Below are positions 1 through 7,903 of a stretch of 64,000 bases of DNA, one piece after another. How positions within the stretch are numbered: position 1 is the stretch's first letter; each line of letters begins with the position of its first letter. The stretch comes from Clostridium isatidis (GTDB taxonomy: Bacteria > Bacillota > Clostridia > Clostridiales > Clostridiaceae): assembly GCF_002285495.1 (NCBI RefSeq), contig NZ_CP016786.1:2426001-2490000 (forward strand), in the 5' to 3' direction. The notes beneath the pieces are model-generated. The model was not told the origin of the DNA and made no database searches. It saw only the letters and a list, made by a program, of their open reading frames with translations. The position numbers and the translations under genes are program-made.

Positions 1-164
1 CTAACTATATCATCACCGATATGCTGTTCTACTTCAGCTACTAGTTCTCTATCACCCATATCTATTCTTATTTCATTATAAATATTGGGTAAAGTATCTG
101 AATCAAACCTTATATCCACTACTGGTCCAATTACTTGAACTACTTTTCCTACTCTCTGAGACAT
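1..164 (-). CDS. atpD: F1 ATP synthase subunit beta, N-terminal fragment
   Basis: Only the first 54 or so codons are in the window; the rest lies beyond position 1. The start is the ATG at 162-164, behind an AGGAGG-type site. The N-terminus (MSQRVGKVVQVIGPVVDIRF) is the beta-barrel domain shared by catalytic beta subunits, with the usual G-x-V-x-x-V-x-G-x-V-V-D pattern. The Walker A motif is not visible. It follows atpG by 15 bp in the same transcript, the normal order gamma then beta. Beta carries the catalytic nucleotide sites of the F1 head. The identification is firm because of both sequence and context. Confidence 0.95.
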   Translation of the reverse strand, partial: MSQRVGKVVQVIGPVVDIRFDSDTLPNIYNEIRIDMGDRELVAEVEQHIGDDIV

Positions 165-179
165 AGTAATTCCTCCTTA

Positions 180-1037
180 CTATTTTAGTGCTTCTGCTCC
201 TCCTACAATTTCTGATATTTCCTGAGTTATCATTCCCTGTCTTATCCTATTATAATTGGTAGTTAATGCTTTTAATATGTCATTAGCATTATCTGTTGAA
301 GAATCCATAGTTTTCATTCTTGCATTTTGTTCACTTGCTTTTGAATGAAGCATAGCTCTTCTAATTTTACTTTTTAGATAGGAATCTAAACTAGAACTTA
401 ATACTTTTTCTAAATCTGGCTCAAAAATTATCTCTTCTGGATCTTCTTTTTCTATATCAACAGGAAATATTCTTTCTATTATTATTTCTTGAGAAATTGC
501 GGATCTATACTCTGTATAAACTATATTAACCTCTGATACTTCCTTATTTTTATACATAAATAATGCATCATCATATATGGCTCTTACTTCCTTAGTTGTT
601 GGTATATCTGGTATTTCGATATATTCCCTAATAGTTGTTAAACCAAACTTCTTCATATACTGAATTCCTCTTAATCCCGCAACAATAAATTTTGCAGAGT
701 CCTTATCTTCAATAGAATCATTTAAAGTATTTATTATATTACTATTAAAGCCTCCACAAAATCCTGTATCAGAGGTAATAACTATATATAGTTTACTATC
801 TATTAAATCCTTAGAAAGGTTATTTAGGAAGGGACTTTCATACTCCTCTGGAAGTAAAGCTACTACTTTCTTTAATATCTCCTTTGATAAATTATAATAA
901 TCTTCATTTTTATTTAGTTCATTCCTTACTTTTCTAAGTTTAGAGGTAGCCACTATATTCATTGCTTTTGTTATTTTCCTTGTACTTTCAACTGACTTCA
1001 TTCTTCTTTTAATTTCTATAAGTCCTGCTGCTCCCAA
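180..1037 (-). CDS. atpG: F1 ATP synthase subunit gamma
   Basis: A 285-residue protein, the usual length for the central rotor stalk that couples proton flow to rotation in the F1 head. The N-terminal helix carries the family pattern I-K-R-R-M-K-S-V-x-S-T-R-K-I-T-K-A-M, and the C-terminus has the matching helix with N-x-x-R-Q-x-x-I-T-x-E-I-x-E-I-V-G-G-A. The start is a TTG at 1035-1037 with AGGAGGTG just upstream; the next in-frame ATG would remove the conserved N-terminal helix. It lies 34 bp after atpA and 15 bp before atpD. Confidence 0.97.
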   Translation of the reverse strand: MGAAGLIEIKRRMKSVESTRKITKAMNIVATSKLRKVRNELNKNEDYYNLSKEILKKVVALLPEEYESPFLNNLSKDLIDSKLYIVITSDTGFCGGFNSNIINTLNDSIEDKDSAKFIVAGLRGIQYMKKFGLTTIREYIEIPDIPTTKEVRAIYDDALFMYKNKEVSEVNIVYTEYRSAISQEIIIERIFPVDIEKEDPEEIIFEPDLEKVLSSSLDSYLKSKIRRAMLHSKASEQNARMKTMDSSTDNANDILKALTTNYNRIRQGMITQEISEIVGGAEALK

Positions 1038-1071
1038 GGTTTCACCTCCTAAAGAATTGCATAGCTATTTG

Positions 1072-2586
1072 CTATGCATCTTGTAAGAATATTTTTTTAA
1101 ATTCTATTATTGCTTTTTCTAATTCTAATTTTATTTCATCATTTAGTACTTTATCATTTCTTATTTTCTTTAGTAAATCTCTATAATATGTATCTAGGTA
1201 TTCTAAAAATTCTCTTTCGAATTTTCTTATAGCATTTACTTTTATATCAGATAAAAAGTCCTTAACTGCTGCGTATAATATAACTATTTGCTTTTCTACC
1301 GGCATTGGTTCGTATTGATTTTGCTTTAATACTTCAACAAGTCTTTTACCTTTTTCTAATCTCTTTTTAGAATCCTTATCTAAATCTGATCCAAATTGTG
1401 CAAAAGCTTCTAGTTCCCTATACTGAGCAAGTTCTAATCTTAATGTACCTGATACCTGTTTCATAGCCTTTGTTTGAGCATTTCCTCCAACTCTTGATAC
1501 GGAAATACCAGCATTTACTGCAGGTCTTTGTCCAGCCCTAAATAAATCTGCATCTAAAAATATTTGTCCATCTGTTATTGAAATTACATTAGTTGGTATA
1601 TATGCTGTAACATCTCCTGCTAGTGTTTCTATAATTGGAAGGGCTGTTAATGAGCCTCCACCATTTTCTTCTGAAAGCTTTGCTGCTCTTTCTAAAAGTC
1701 TTGAATGAATATAGAAAACATCTCCCGGGTATGCTTCTCTACCTGGTGGTCTTCTTAATAATAATGACATTGTTCTATAAGCTACTGCATGTTTAGATAG
1801 ATCGTCATATATTATTAGAACATCTTTTCCATCATGCATAAAATATTCACCCATACTGCATCCAGCATATGGCGCTAAGTATTGTAGAGGTGCAGATTCT
1901 GATGCTGTACCACTAACTACTATTGTATAATCTAGTGCACCAGCTTTATCTAAGGTATTTACTATATGTGCTACAGTTGACTGTTTTTGTCCTATTGCAA
2001 CATAAATACAAATTACATCTTTTCCTTTTTGATTTATTATAGCATCTATTGCAATTGCAGTTTTTCCTGTTTGTCTATCTCCTATTATAAGTTCTCTTTG
2101 TCCCTTACCAATAGGTATCATGGAATCAATTGCCTTTATACCTGTTTGCAGCGGTTCATTTACTGAACTTCTATCTATAATACTTGGTGCTGGTACTTCT
2201 ATTGGTCTATAGCCTGAATTATTTATTGGTCCCTTACCATCAATAGGTTCACCTAATGAATTTACAACTCTACCAAGAAGTGCCTCTCCTACAGGAACTT
2301 CTACAATTTTATTAGTTCTTTTTACTATATCTCCTTCTTTGATTTCATCTTCAGGTCCAAGTAAAACACAACCAACATTATCTTGTTCTAAATTTAGAGC
2401 CATTCCATAAACATTGTTAGGAAATTCTAATAGTTCTCCCTGCATACAATCATCTAATCCATAAACTCTTGCTATACCATCACCAACTTGAACTATTGTT
2501 CCTGAATCTACTGTTTCAACCTTTTCTTCATATCTTTCTATTTCTTTCCTAATTATGGAAGTAATTTCTTCAGGATTAATGTGCAT
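1072..2586 (-). CDS. atpA: F1 ATP synthase subunit alpha
   Basis: A 504-residue, full-length alpha subunit, the non-catalytic nucleotide-binding partner of beta in the F1 hexamer. The Walker A motif GDRQTGKTA lies near residues 168-176. The later signature PAVNAGISVSRVGG is present, as is the DDLSKHAVAYR segment. The start is ATG at 2586, ten bases after the end of atpH, behind a GAGGTGAGGA-like site. The C-terminus (about residues 470-504) is lysine/glutamate-rich helix. Nothing is truncated. Confidence 0.98.
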   Translation of the reverse strand: MHINPEEITSIIRKEIERYEEKVETVDSGTIVQVGDGIARVYGLDDCMQGELLEFPNNVYGMALNLEQDNVGCVLLGPEDEIKEGDIVKRTNKIVEVPVGEALLGRVVNSLGEPIDGKGPINNSGYRPIEVPAPSIIDRSSVNEPLQTGIKAIDSMIPIGKGQRELIIGDRQTGKTAIAIDAIINQKGKDVICIYVAIGQKQSTVAHIVNTLDKAGALDYTIVVSGTASESAPLQYLAPYAGCSMGEYFMHDGKDVLIIYDDLSKHAVAYRTMSLLLRRPPGREAYPGDVFYIHSRLLERAAKLSEENGGGSLTALPIIETLAGDVTAYIPTNVISITDGQIFLDADLFRAGQRPAVNAGISVSRVGGNAQTKAMKQVSGTLRLELAQYRELEAFAQFGSDLDKDSKKRLEKGKRLVEVLKQNQYEPMPVEKQIVILYAAVKDFLSDIKVNAIRKFEREFLEYLDTYYRDLLKKIRNDKVLNDEIKLELEKAIIEFKKIFLQDA

Positions 2587-2596
2587 ATCCTCACCT

Positions 2597-3136
2597 CTAT
2601 TCTCTTCTAGTAACTAATTGCTTTATTCCATTTAATTTAGATCTAACTGTTCCATCAATAACATCATTATCAATTCTTAAATAAATTCCTCCTAGAATGC
2701 TAGGATCAATTATTTCCTCTAAAATTATTGCCTTGTTATACTTTTTTTCTAACTTTGTAACTAATTCATTTCTTTCTTTGTCAGTAAGAGGGATAGTTGT
2801 TTTTACAATTCCTTTGATAGTATTTTTTCTTTCTAACTGTATTTTTTCCAATTGAATAATTTTTTCTTTTAAAAATAAAATTCTGTCTTTTTCTATTAAC
2901 AATAATAAAAATGTCAGTAATTCTTCATCTATTTTTCCTTTAAAAATACTAATAAAGGTTTTTTTCTTTTGTTTTGTACTTATTTGTGGATGCTTAATTA
3001 CTTCTTTAAGTTCCGCATTATTTTCTATAAGTTCATTTATATCCTTTAGGTCTTGGATATACTTGTCCACATTGCCTTTTTTTTCTGCTATATCATAAAG
3101 GGCTAAAGCATATCTACGGTCTAAATATTCATACAT
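2597..3136 (-). CDS. atpH: F1 ATP synthase subunit delta
   Basis: A 179-residue delta (OSCP) subunit, which ties the top of F1 to the peripheral stalk b subunits. The N-terminal half has the Y-A-x-A-L-Y-D-I-A pattern; the C-terminus has the conserved D-P-S-I-L-G-G-I-x-L-R-I and I-D-G-T-V-R-S-K-L segments. Its start codon overlaps the stop of atpF by one base (TAATG), so the two are probably translationally coupled. Confidence 0.95.
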   Translation of the reverse strand: MYEYLDRRYALALYDIAEKKGNVDKYIQDLKDINELIENNAELKEVIKHPQISTKQKKKTFISIFKGKIDEELLTFLLLLIEKDRILFLKEKIIQLEKIQLERKNTIKGIVKTTIPLTDKERNELVTKLEKKYNKAIILEEIIDPSILGGIYLRIDNDVIDGTVRSKLNGIKQLVTRRE

Positions 3137-3618
3137 TATGAATTACCTACCTTTGTAATGAAGTCCTCAATAAGTTCTCTATTCTTGTCTTCATCTATAT
3201 TTTTTTCAATAATCTTTTCAGCTAATTCCATAGCTAAATCAACAACTTGAGTTTTTAACTGAGCTTCTGCTTTTTCTCTTTCCCTAGCGATTTCCTTTCT
3301 GGCTCTAAGTATTATTACTTTAGCTTCTTCATTTGCTTCTTCTATTATTTCATGATAAATTTTATCAGCTTTAGCCTTTTCTTGTTGAGTTATCAACTTA
3401 CCTTCTTCTCTAGCTTTCTTTAGAATTTTTTCATTCTCTATAGCAAGTATTCTAGCCTTTGTAATTTCTTCTTCAGCATTATCTAATTTTTCGTTTATTA
3501 ATTCCTCTCTCTCTTCAATAATTGCAGCAATTTTTGCAAAGAAAAACTTTTTAAGTATTAAATATAAAATCACAAAGTTTATTATTGTTGCTATAAGGGT
3601 GCTTGGGTTTATACTCAT
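3136..3618 (-). CDS. atpF: Fo ATP synthase subunit b
   Basis: A 160-residue peripheral stalk subunit. One N-terminal membrane helix (about residues 7-26, I-N-F-V-I-L-Y-L-I-L-K-K-F-F-F) is followed by a long charged coiled coil rich in Glu, Lys and Ala, the standard b-subunit plan. A single gene is present; there is no b' duplicate. The start at 3618 has a GGGAG site about 10 bases upstream. It lies between atpE (41 bp away) and atpH (1-bp overlap). Confidence 0.95.
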   Translation of the reverse strand: MSINPSTLIATIINFVILYLILKKFFFAKIAAIIEEREELINEKLDNAEEEITKARILAIENEKILKKAREEGKLITQQEKAKADKIYHEIIEEANEEAKVIILRARKEIAREREKAEAQLKTQVVDLAMELAEKIIEKNIDEDKNRELIEDFITKVGNS

Positions 3619-3659
3619 ATTTGCTGCTCCCTTCTATAATTATCATTTATTTTTACCAT

Positions 3660-3884
3660 TTATTTTATACCTACAAATATTAAAAGTATTGAAACTAATA
3701 ATCCATAAATAGCTGTTGCTTCTGCAAAAGCTGAACCTAGCATTAAAGCTGTAGTTATCTTTCCACTAGCTTCTGGTTGTCTCGCTATTCCCTCTACTGC
3801 TTTTGCTGTTGCATTTCCAATTCCAATTGCAGCTCCTATACCTACTAGTACTGCTATTGCTGCTCCAAGTGCTCTCATTTCCAT
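3660..3884 (-). CDS. atpE: Fo ATP synthase subunit c (proteolipid ring)
   Basis: A 74-residue hairpin of two membrane helices joined by the polar loop A-R-Q-P-E-A. The ion-carrying carboxylate is the Glu in S-A-F-A-E-A-T-A-I-Y-G. In well-studied sodium-type c subunits (for example Ilyobacter tartaricus) the ligands are a Gln in helix 1 and a Ser directly after the Glu. Here the Gln position is Ile (A-I-G-I-G-N) and the Ser position is Ala. This points to proton rather than sodium coupling. It is preceded by an AGGAGGAATT site. Confidence 0.97.
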   Translation of the reverse strand: MEMRALGAAIAVLVGIGAAIGIGNATAKAVEGIARQPEASGKITTALMLGSAFAEATAIYGLLVSILLIFVGIK

Positions 3885-3921
3885 AAATAAATTCCTCCTT
3901 TATATAAATCATACTTTTTCT

Positions 3922-4623
3922 TTAATGTTCTTCTTCTGGGTTTGAATGTTCTGCTGTTATTTTTATATTTATCATTGTAAGCATAACAAATATGATTGTT
4001 TGTATTGCTCCATCAAATATATCAAAATATGCATGTAATGGTACTGGTATTACTAATTGAGCAAAGAAACTTAATCCATGCAAAGCTTCATAACATAACT
4101 CTACTAGGAAAGTAGCTGCTAATATATTACCAAATAATCTTAATGCTAATGATATTGGGAGCATTATTCTTTCTAGTATATTTATCGGTGTAATTATCCA
4201 TGTTGGCTTTGCGTAAGCAACAAAATATTTCTTTAAGCCATGTTTTTTTATTGGATAATATTGCACCATAAAAAAGGTTATTAAACCTAATCCTACTGTA
4301 ACACTAAAATTTTTAGTTGGTATAGGCAACCCTGTTAATCCCATAAGATTCATTATCAATAAAAATATAAATAATGTTCCTATAAAGGGCATTAATTCTA
4401 AATTTTTCTCTCCCATGTTTGCAACTAATACATCTCTTAATTTTTCGTATAATAGTTCTACAGTAGCTTGTTTCTTACTTGGCCTAATTTTTAAATCTCT
4501 AGTTGTCCATAATGCAAGTAAAATTATAATTAACATAATAGCCCATTGTATTACTATTTCAGGAACAATGTCTATAGTTATAGGACCAAGAGAAAATGAC
4601 CAAATAGGTTCCAACTGCTCCAA
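3922..4623 (-). CDS. atpB: Fo ATP synthase subunit a
   Basis: A 233-residue membrane protein with about five to six helices that forms the ion half-channels beside the c ring. The essential Arg lies in I-S-L-A-L-R-L-F-G-N-I-L-A. The late helix keeps the family pattern around A-I-Q-T-I-I-F-V-M-L-T-M-I-N. The start is a TTG at 4621-4623, directly abutting the stop of atpI, with a GGAAGGAGGAGAG site; no ATG sits nearby in frame. The C-terminus ends in an acidic E-E-E-H tail. Confidence 0.96.
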   Translation of the reverse strand: MEQLEPIWSFSLGPITIDIVPEIVIQWAIMLIIILLALWTTRDLKIRPSKKQATVELLYEKLRDVLVANMGEKNLELMPFIGTLFIFLLIMNLMGLTGLPIPTKNFSVTVGLGLITFFMVQYYPIKKHGLKKYFVAYAKPTWIITPINILERIMLPISLALRLFGNILAATFLVELCYEALHGLSFFAQLVIPVPLHAYFDIFDGAIQTIIFVMLTMINIKITAEHSNPEEEH

Positions 4624-4986
4624 TTAACTCTCCTCCTTCCTCACATTAATCCAATATATTACTTGAAAAATAAAATGAAGCATATAGCCTAATATATAAG
4701 CTATAATTTCCATAAGATTATTTAAAAAAGGGATTGCAAGAATTACTATTATCAATATTCTTATTATGTAAGTAATAAAAAGAAATACACCTTTACCCTT
4801 TTTCAAAGCATATTCTAGTAAAATACCGCTAGATACTGCATTTATCAAAGATACTAAATCTCCAAATAAAAAAATAATAGAAAATTTTATATTCACTACT
4901 ATAGATAGAATTATTGTAAGAAAAAATCCTCCTATTAAATCATATTTTATCATTATTTTAAATAAGTTATTCATTTCCTTACTCAT
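4624..4986 (-). CDS. atpI: ATP synthase subunit I-like membrane protein
   Basis: A 120-residue protein with about four hydrophobic helices, first gene of the ATP synthase operon. AtpI proteins in other bacteria help assemble the c ring or load magnesium, but sequence conservation is weak. The assignment here rests mainly on size, topology and the position directly before atpB, with which it shares no spacer. Start ATG at 4986. A TATAAT hexamer lies 28 bases upstream on the same strand. Confidence 0.8.
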   Translation of the reverse strand: MSKEMNNLFKIMIKYDLIGGFFLTIILSIVVNIKFSIIFLFGDLVSLINAVSSGILLEYALKKGKGVFLFITYIIRILIIVILAIPFLNNLMEIIAYILGYMLHFIFQVIYWINVRKEES

Positions 4987-5013
4987 CTATCTACACCCCA
5001 TTCAACTTATGTT

Positions 5014-5019
5014 ATTATA
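5014..5019 (-). promoter_or_regulatory. Possible -10 element for the ATP synthase operon
   Basis: A perfect TATAAT on the minus strand, 28 bases upstream of atpI. No convincing TTGACA is found 16-18 bases further up, so this is only a candidate. The rest of the gap between atpI and wecB (about 4987-5213) shows no open reading frame or structure. Confidence 0.35.
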
Positions 5020-5213
5020 GTCCTATAAAAAAATAATTTAAAATCTTGTATTTGCCCATTTTAATCTATAATATATGTAATTTTTTCATTTTTAATAGTT
5101 TTAGTTCTATTTTCTTACTTCACTTCTAAATATCATCAATTTGCTAAGTATAATTAAGAAATTAAAGTAATTATATATTTTTATTATTCATTTTCCATTC
5201 TCATTTTTAAAAT

Positions 5214-5241
5214 AAAAAACTCCCTAAAGGAAGTTTTTTTA
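5214..5241 (-). terminator. Intrinsic terminator of wecB
   Basis: On the minus strand an 11-bp stem (AAAAAACTTCC with GGGAGTTTTTT, one G-U pair) closes a UUUA loop and runs into a U-rich tract. It overlaps the wecB stop codon. Confidence 0.85.
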
Positions 5242-6390
5242 TTTTAAAAATTCTTTTATCTCTAATTTTCTTATATTAAAATAATTTTCTATTATATCTG
5301 CTATTCTTTTTGATGCATAACCATCTCCATATGGATTAGTTGCCCTGCTCATTTTTAAATATTCATCCTCATTTTTTATTAATTTATTAGCTTCATAAAC
5401 TATTTTTTCAACATCTGTTCCTACAAGTTTTACTGTTCCATATTCTACAGCTTCTGGTCTTTCTGTAACGTCTCTTAAAACTAATACAGGCTTTCCTAAA
5501 TGTGGTGCTTCTTCCTGTAATCCACCTGAATCTGTCATTACCATAAAGCATTTATTCATTAAATTATGAGTTTCATTAGTATCAAGTGGGTTTAATAAAT
5601 GAATTCTTTCATTATTACCTAATTTTTCATAAACAACATCTCTTACAATAGGATTTAAATGAACTAAATATATTAATTCTACATCTTCATTTTCTTTTAC
5701 AATTCTATTTAAAGCTTCACATATATTATTAATTCCTTCTCCCCAGTTTTCTCTTCTGTGGGCAGTAATTAAAATAACTTTTTTATTTATATAATCTATG
5801 TTATTAAGTAAATCAATACTAAATTTAAAATCTTCTTTAACTGTATGATGCATAGCATCAATAACAGTATTACCTGTTATATATATATCTTTTTCATTTA
5901 CTCCTTCTTTTATGAGATTTTTCTTTGAATTTTTAGTAGGAGCAAAATGTAAATCTGCTAGTGAAGCTGTTAATTTTCTATTCATTTCTTCTGGAAATGG
6001 AAAATACTTATTATGAGTTCTAAGTCCAGCCTCAACATGACCAACCTTAATTTGTTGATAAAAGGCTGCTAAAGCTCCAGAAAAAGTTGTCGTTGTATCT
6101 CCATGAACTAATACCATATCTGGTTTTTCTTTTGAAAAAATTTCTTCTAATCCCTCTAATACTCTATTTGTTATACCTGTTAAACTTTGCTTATTTTTCA
6201 TTATATTTAAATCAAAATCAGGATTTATATCAAAATATTCTAGTACTTGATCTAACATCTCTCTATGCTGTGCAGTTACACATACTTTTGATACTATTCC
6301 TTCTCTTTTCTCTAATTCCTTAACTAGAGGAGCCATTTTTATTGCTTCTGGTCTAGTACCAAAGATAGTTATTATCTTTTTCTTTTCCAA
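5239..6390 (-). CDS. wecB: UDP-N-acetylglucosamine 2-epimerase (non-hydrolysing)
   Basis: A 383-residue enzyme that interconverts UDP-GlcNAc and UDP-ManNAc, the precursor for wall teichoic acid linkage units and other surface glycans. The family signatures are clear: F-G-T-R-P-E-A-I-K-M near the start, V-H-G-D-T-T-T-T-F-S-G, G-H-V-E-A-G-L-R-T, I-T-A-H-R-R-E-N-W-G and T-D-S-G-G-L-Q-E-E-A. The start is a TTG at 6388-6390 behind AGGAGG at good spacing; the next Met would cut off the nucleotide-binding loop. It has its own terminator and no tight neighbour, so it is probably monocistronic. Confidence 0.95.
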   Translation of the reverse strand: MEKKKIITIFGTRPEAIKMAPLVKELEKREGIVSKVCVTAQHREMLDQVLEYFDINPDFDLNIMKNKQSLTGITNRVLEGLEEIFSKEKPDMVLVHGDTTTTFSGALAAFYQQIKVGHVEAGLRTHNKYFPFPEEMNRKLTASLADLHFAPTKNSKKNLIKEGVNEKDIYITGNTVIDAMHHTVKEDFKFSIDLLNNIDYINKKVILITAHRRENWGEGINNICEALNRIVKENEDVELIYLVHLNPIVRDVVYEKLGNNERIHLLNPLDTNETHNLMNKCFMVMTDSGGLQEEAPHLGKPVLVLRDVTERPEAVEYGTVKLVGTDVEKIVYEANKLIKNEDEYLKMSRATNPYGDGYASKRIADIIENYFNIRKLEIKEFLK

Positions 6391-6561
6391 CTTTTTTTCC
6401 TCCTAATATTACATGTAAATATTTAAATCATTTATTTAATACATCATTATTATATTTATGTAAATATATTCTATTCAATTATACTACCAACTACAGCAAT
6501 TAACAATTGAGAATTGACAATTTCGAAGGAGTTTAAAGCTAACTGAAACTTTACAAAATAA

Positions 6562-6585
6562 AAAAACTCCCTTACGGGAGTTTTT
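6562..6585 (-). terminator. Intrinsic terminator of upp
   Basis: A perfect 10-bp stem (AAAAACTCCC with GGGAGTTTTT) with a 4-base loop, symmetric enough to act on either strand. It lies 72 bases past the upp stop. The flanks carry AATTGACAATT-like words seen elsewhere between genes in this window. Confidence 0.75.
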
Positions 6586-6657
6586 ACCTAAATTATGAAT
6601 TGTAAATTATGCATAGCCTTTAGATATTCGGAGTTTATTCCTTAATTATCAATTGAA

Positions 6658-7287
6658 CTACTTAGTTCCGAACAATCTATCTCCGGCATCTCCTAAACCT
6701 GGTACAATATATCCATTTTCATTTAATTTTTCATCTATTTCAGCTAGATAAATATCTACATCTGGATGTTGTTCTTGAACATATTTAATTCCTTCTGGAG
6801 CTCCAACTAAGCACATAAGTCTAAGGTTCTTAGCTCCTCTCTTCTTTAACATCGTTAAAGCATCTGCTGATGAACCACCTGTTGCAAGCATTGGATCTAC
6901 TACAATTACATCTCTTTCTGCTATATCTTGAGGTAATTTACAGAAATATTCTACTGGTTGAAGAGTTTCTTCATTTCTATATAAACCTATATGACCTACC
7001 TTTGCTGCTGGTATAAGTCTTAACATACCATCTACCATTCCTAATCCTGCTCTTAATATAGGTACTATAGCCATTTTCTTTCCTGATAACATACGACATT
7101 TTGCTTTACAAATTGGAGTTTCAATTTCTACTTCTTCTGTACTTAGATTTCTAGTTACCTCGTATGCCATAAGCATTGATAATTCTTCAACGATTTCTCT
7201 GAAATCCTTTGAACCTGTATCCTTACTTCTTATTATTGCTAACTTATGTGATATTAATGGATGTTTAATTTCTGTTACTTTACTCAT
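6658..7287 (-). CDS. upp: Uracil phosphoribosyltransferase
   Basis: A 209-residue enzyme that makes UMP from uracil and PRPP in pyrimidine salvage. The PRPP-binding motif D-P-M-L-A-T-G-G-S-S lies near residues 131-140, and the C-terminal uracil-binding G-L-G-D-A-G-D-R-L-F-G-T is intact. The start ATG at 7287 follows AGGAGGAAAAA. It lies about 96 bp downstream of rpiB in an AT-rich gap without clear structure. Confidence 0.97.
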   Translation of the reverse strand: MSKVTEIKHPLISHKLAIIRSKDTGSKDFREIVEELSMLMAYEVTRNLSTEEVEIETPICKAKCRMLSGKKMAIVPILRAGLGMVDGMLRLIPAAKVGHIGLYRNEETLQPVEYFCKLPQDIAERDVIVVDPMLATGGSSADALTMLKKRGAKNLRLMCLVGAPEGIKYVQEQHPDVDIYLAEIDEKLNENGYIVPGLGDAGDRLFGTK

Positions 7288-7383
7288 TTTTTCCTCCTAA
7301 ATTTATATAATTAATATTTAATAATTACAAATTATTAATTAATATTAATCTGTTTGCAATTAAATATTCGGAATTAAAAATTA

Positions 7384-7833
7384 TTATTTACTATATTTCT
7401 TTTCGATTTCAGTTATTTTGTCAATTCTCTTTTGATGTCTATCACCTTGGAATTCTGTATTTAAAAAAGTTTTAACTATATCTAAAGCTAATCCTTCTCC
7501 AACAACCCTTTGACCTAAAGTTAATATATTTGCATCATTATGTTCTCTTGTTGCATGAGCACTAAATGTATCTGAACATAATGCAGCTCTAATACCCGGA
7601 ACCTTATTGGCGGCAATACTTATTCCTATTCCAGTTCCACATACTAAAATTCCAAAATCGAATTCTTTTTTTGCAACTGCTTCTGCTACTGGAAGAGCAT
7701 AATCTGGATAATCACAAGATTCTGTTGAATTGCTTCCAAAATCTTTTATTTCATAGCCTTCTGTTAGCAAAAACTTCTTTATAGTTTCTTTTAATTCAAA
7801 TCCACCATGATCTGAACCTAATGCTATTTTCAT
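7384..7833 (-). CDS. rpiB: Ribose-5-phosphate isomerase B
   Basis: A 149-residue enzyme interconverting ribose 5-phosphate and ribulose 5-phosphate. The N-terminus M-K-I-A-L-G-S-D-H-G-G-F and the active-site region C-G-T-G-I-G-I-S-I-A-A-N-K are typical of the RpiB/LacAB family, as is E-H-N-D-A-N-I-L-T-L-G-Q-R. The reading frame extends 12 codons further upstream, but the ATG at 7833 has AGGAGG at correct spacing and matches the family N-terminus, so it is taken as the start. Confidence 0.95.
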   Translation of the reverse strand: MKIALGSDHGGFELKETIKKFLLTEGYEIKDFGSNSTESCDYPDYALPVAEAVAKKEFDFGILVCGTGIGISIAANKVPGIRAALCSDTFSAHATREHNDANILTLGQRVVGEGLALDIVKTFLNTEFQGDRHQKRIDKITEIEKKYSK

Positions 7834-7869
7834 AAAATAACCTCCTAAAATATCATGTCTGAATTTCAC

Positions 7870-7899
7870 AAAAAAAGAGAAAGGTTTCCCCCTCCCTCT
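7870..7899 (-). terminator. Intrinsic terminator of the Sua5 gene
   Basis: On the minus strand AGAGGGAGG pairs with CCTTTCTCT (nine pairs, two of them G-U) around a six-base loop, followed by a run of U. It begins within five bases of the Sua5 stop codon. Confidence 0.8.
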
Positions 7900-7903
7900 C
7901 CCT

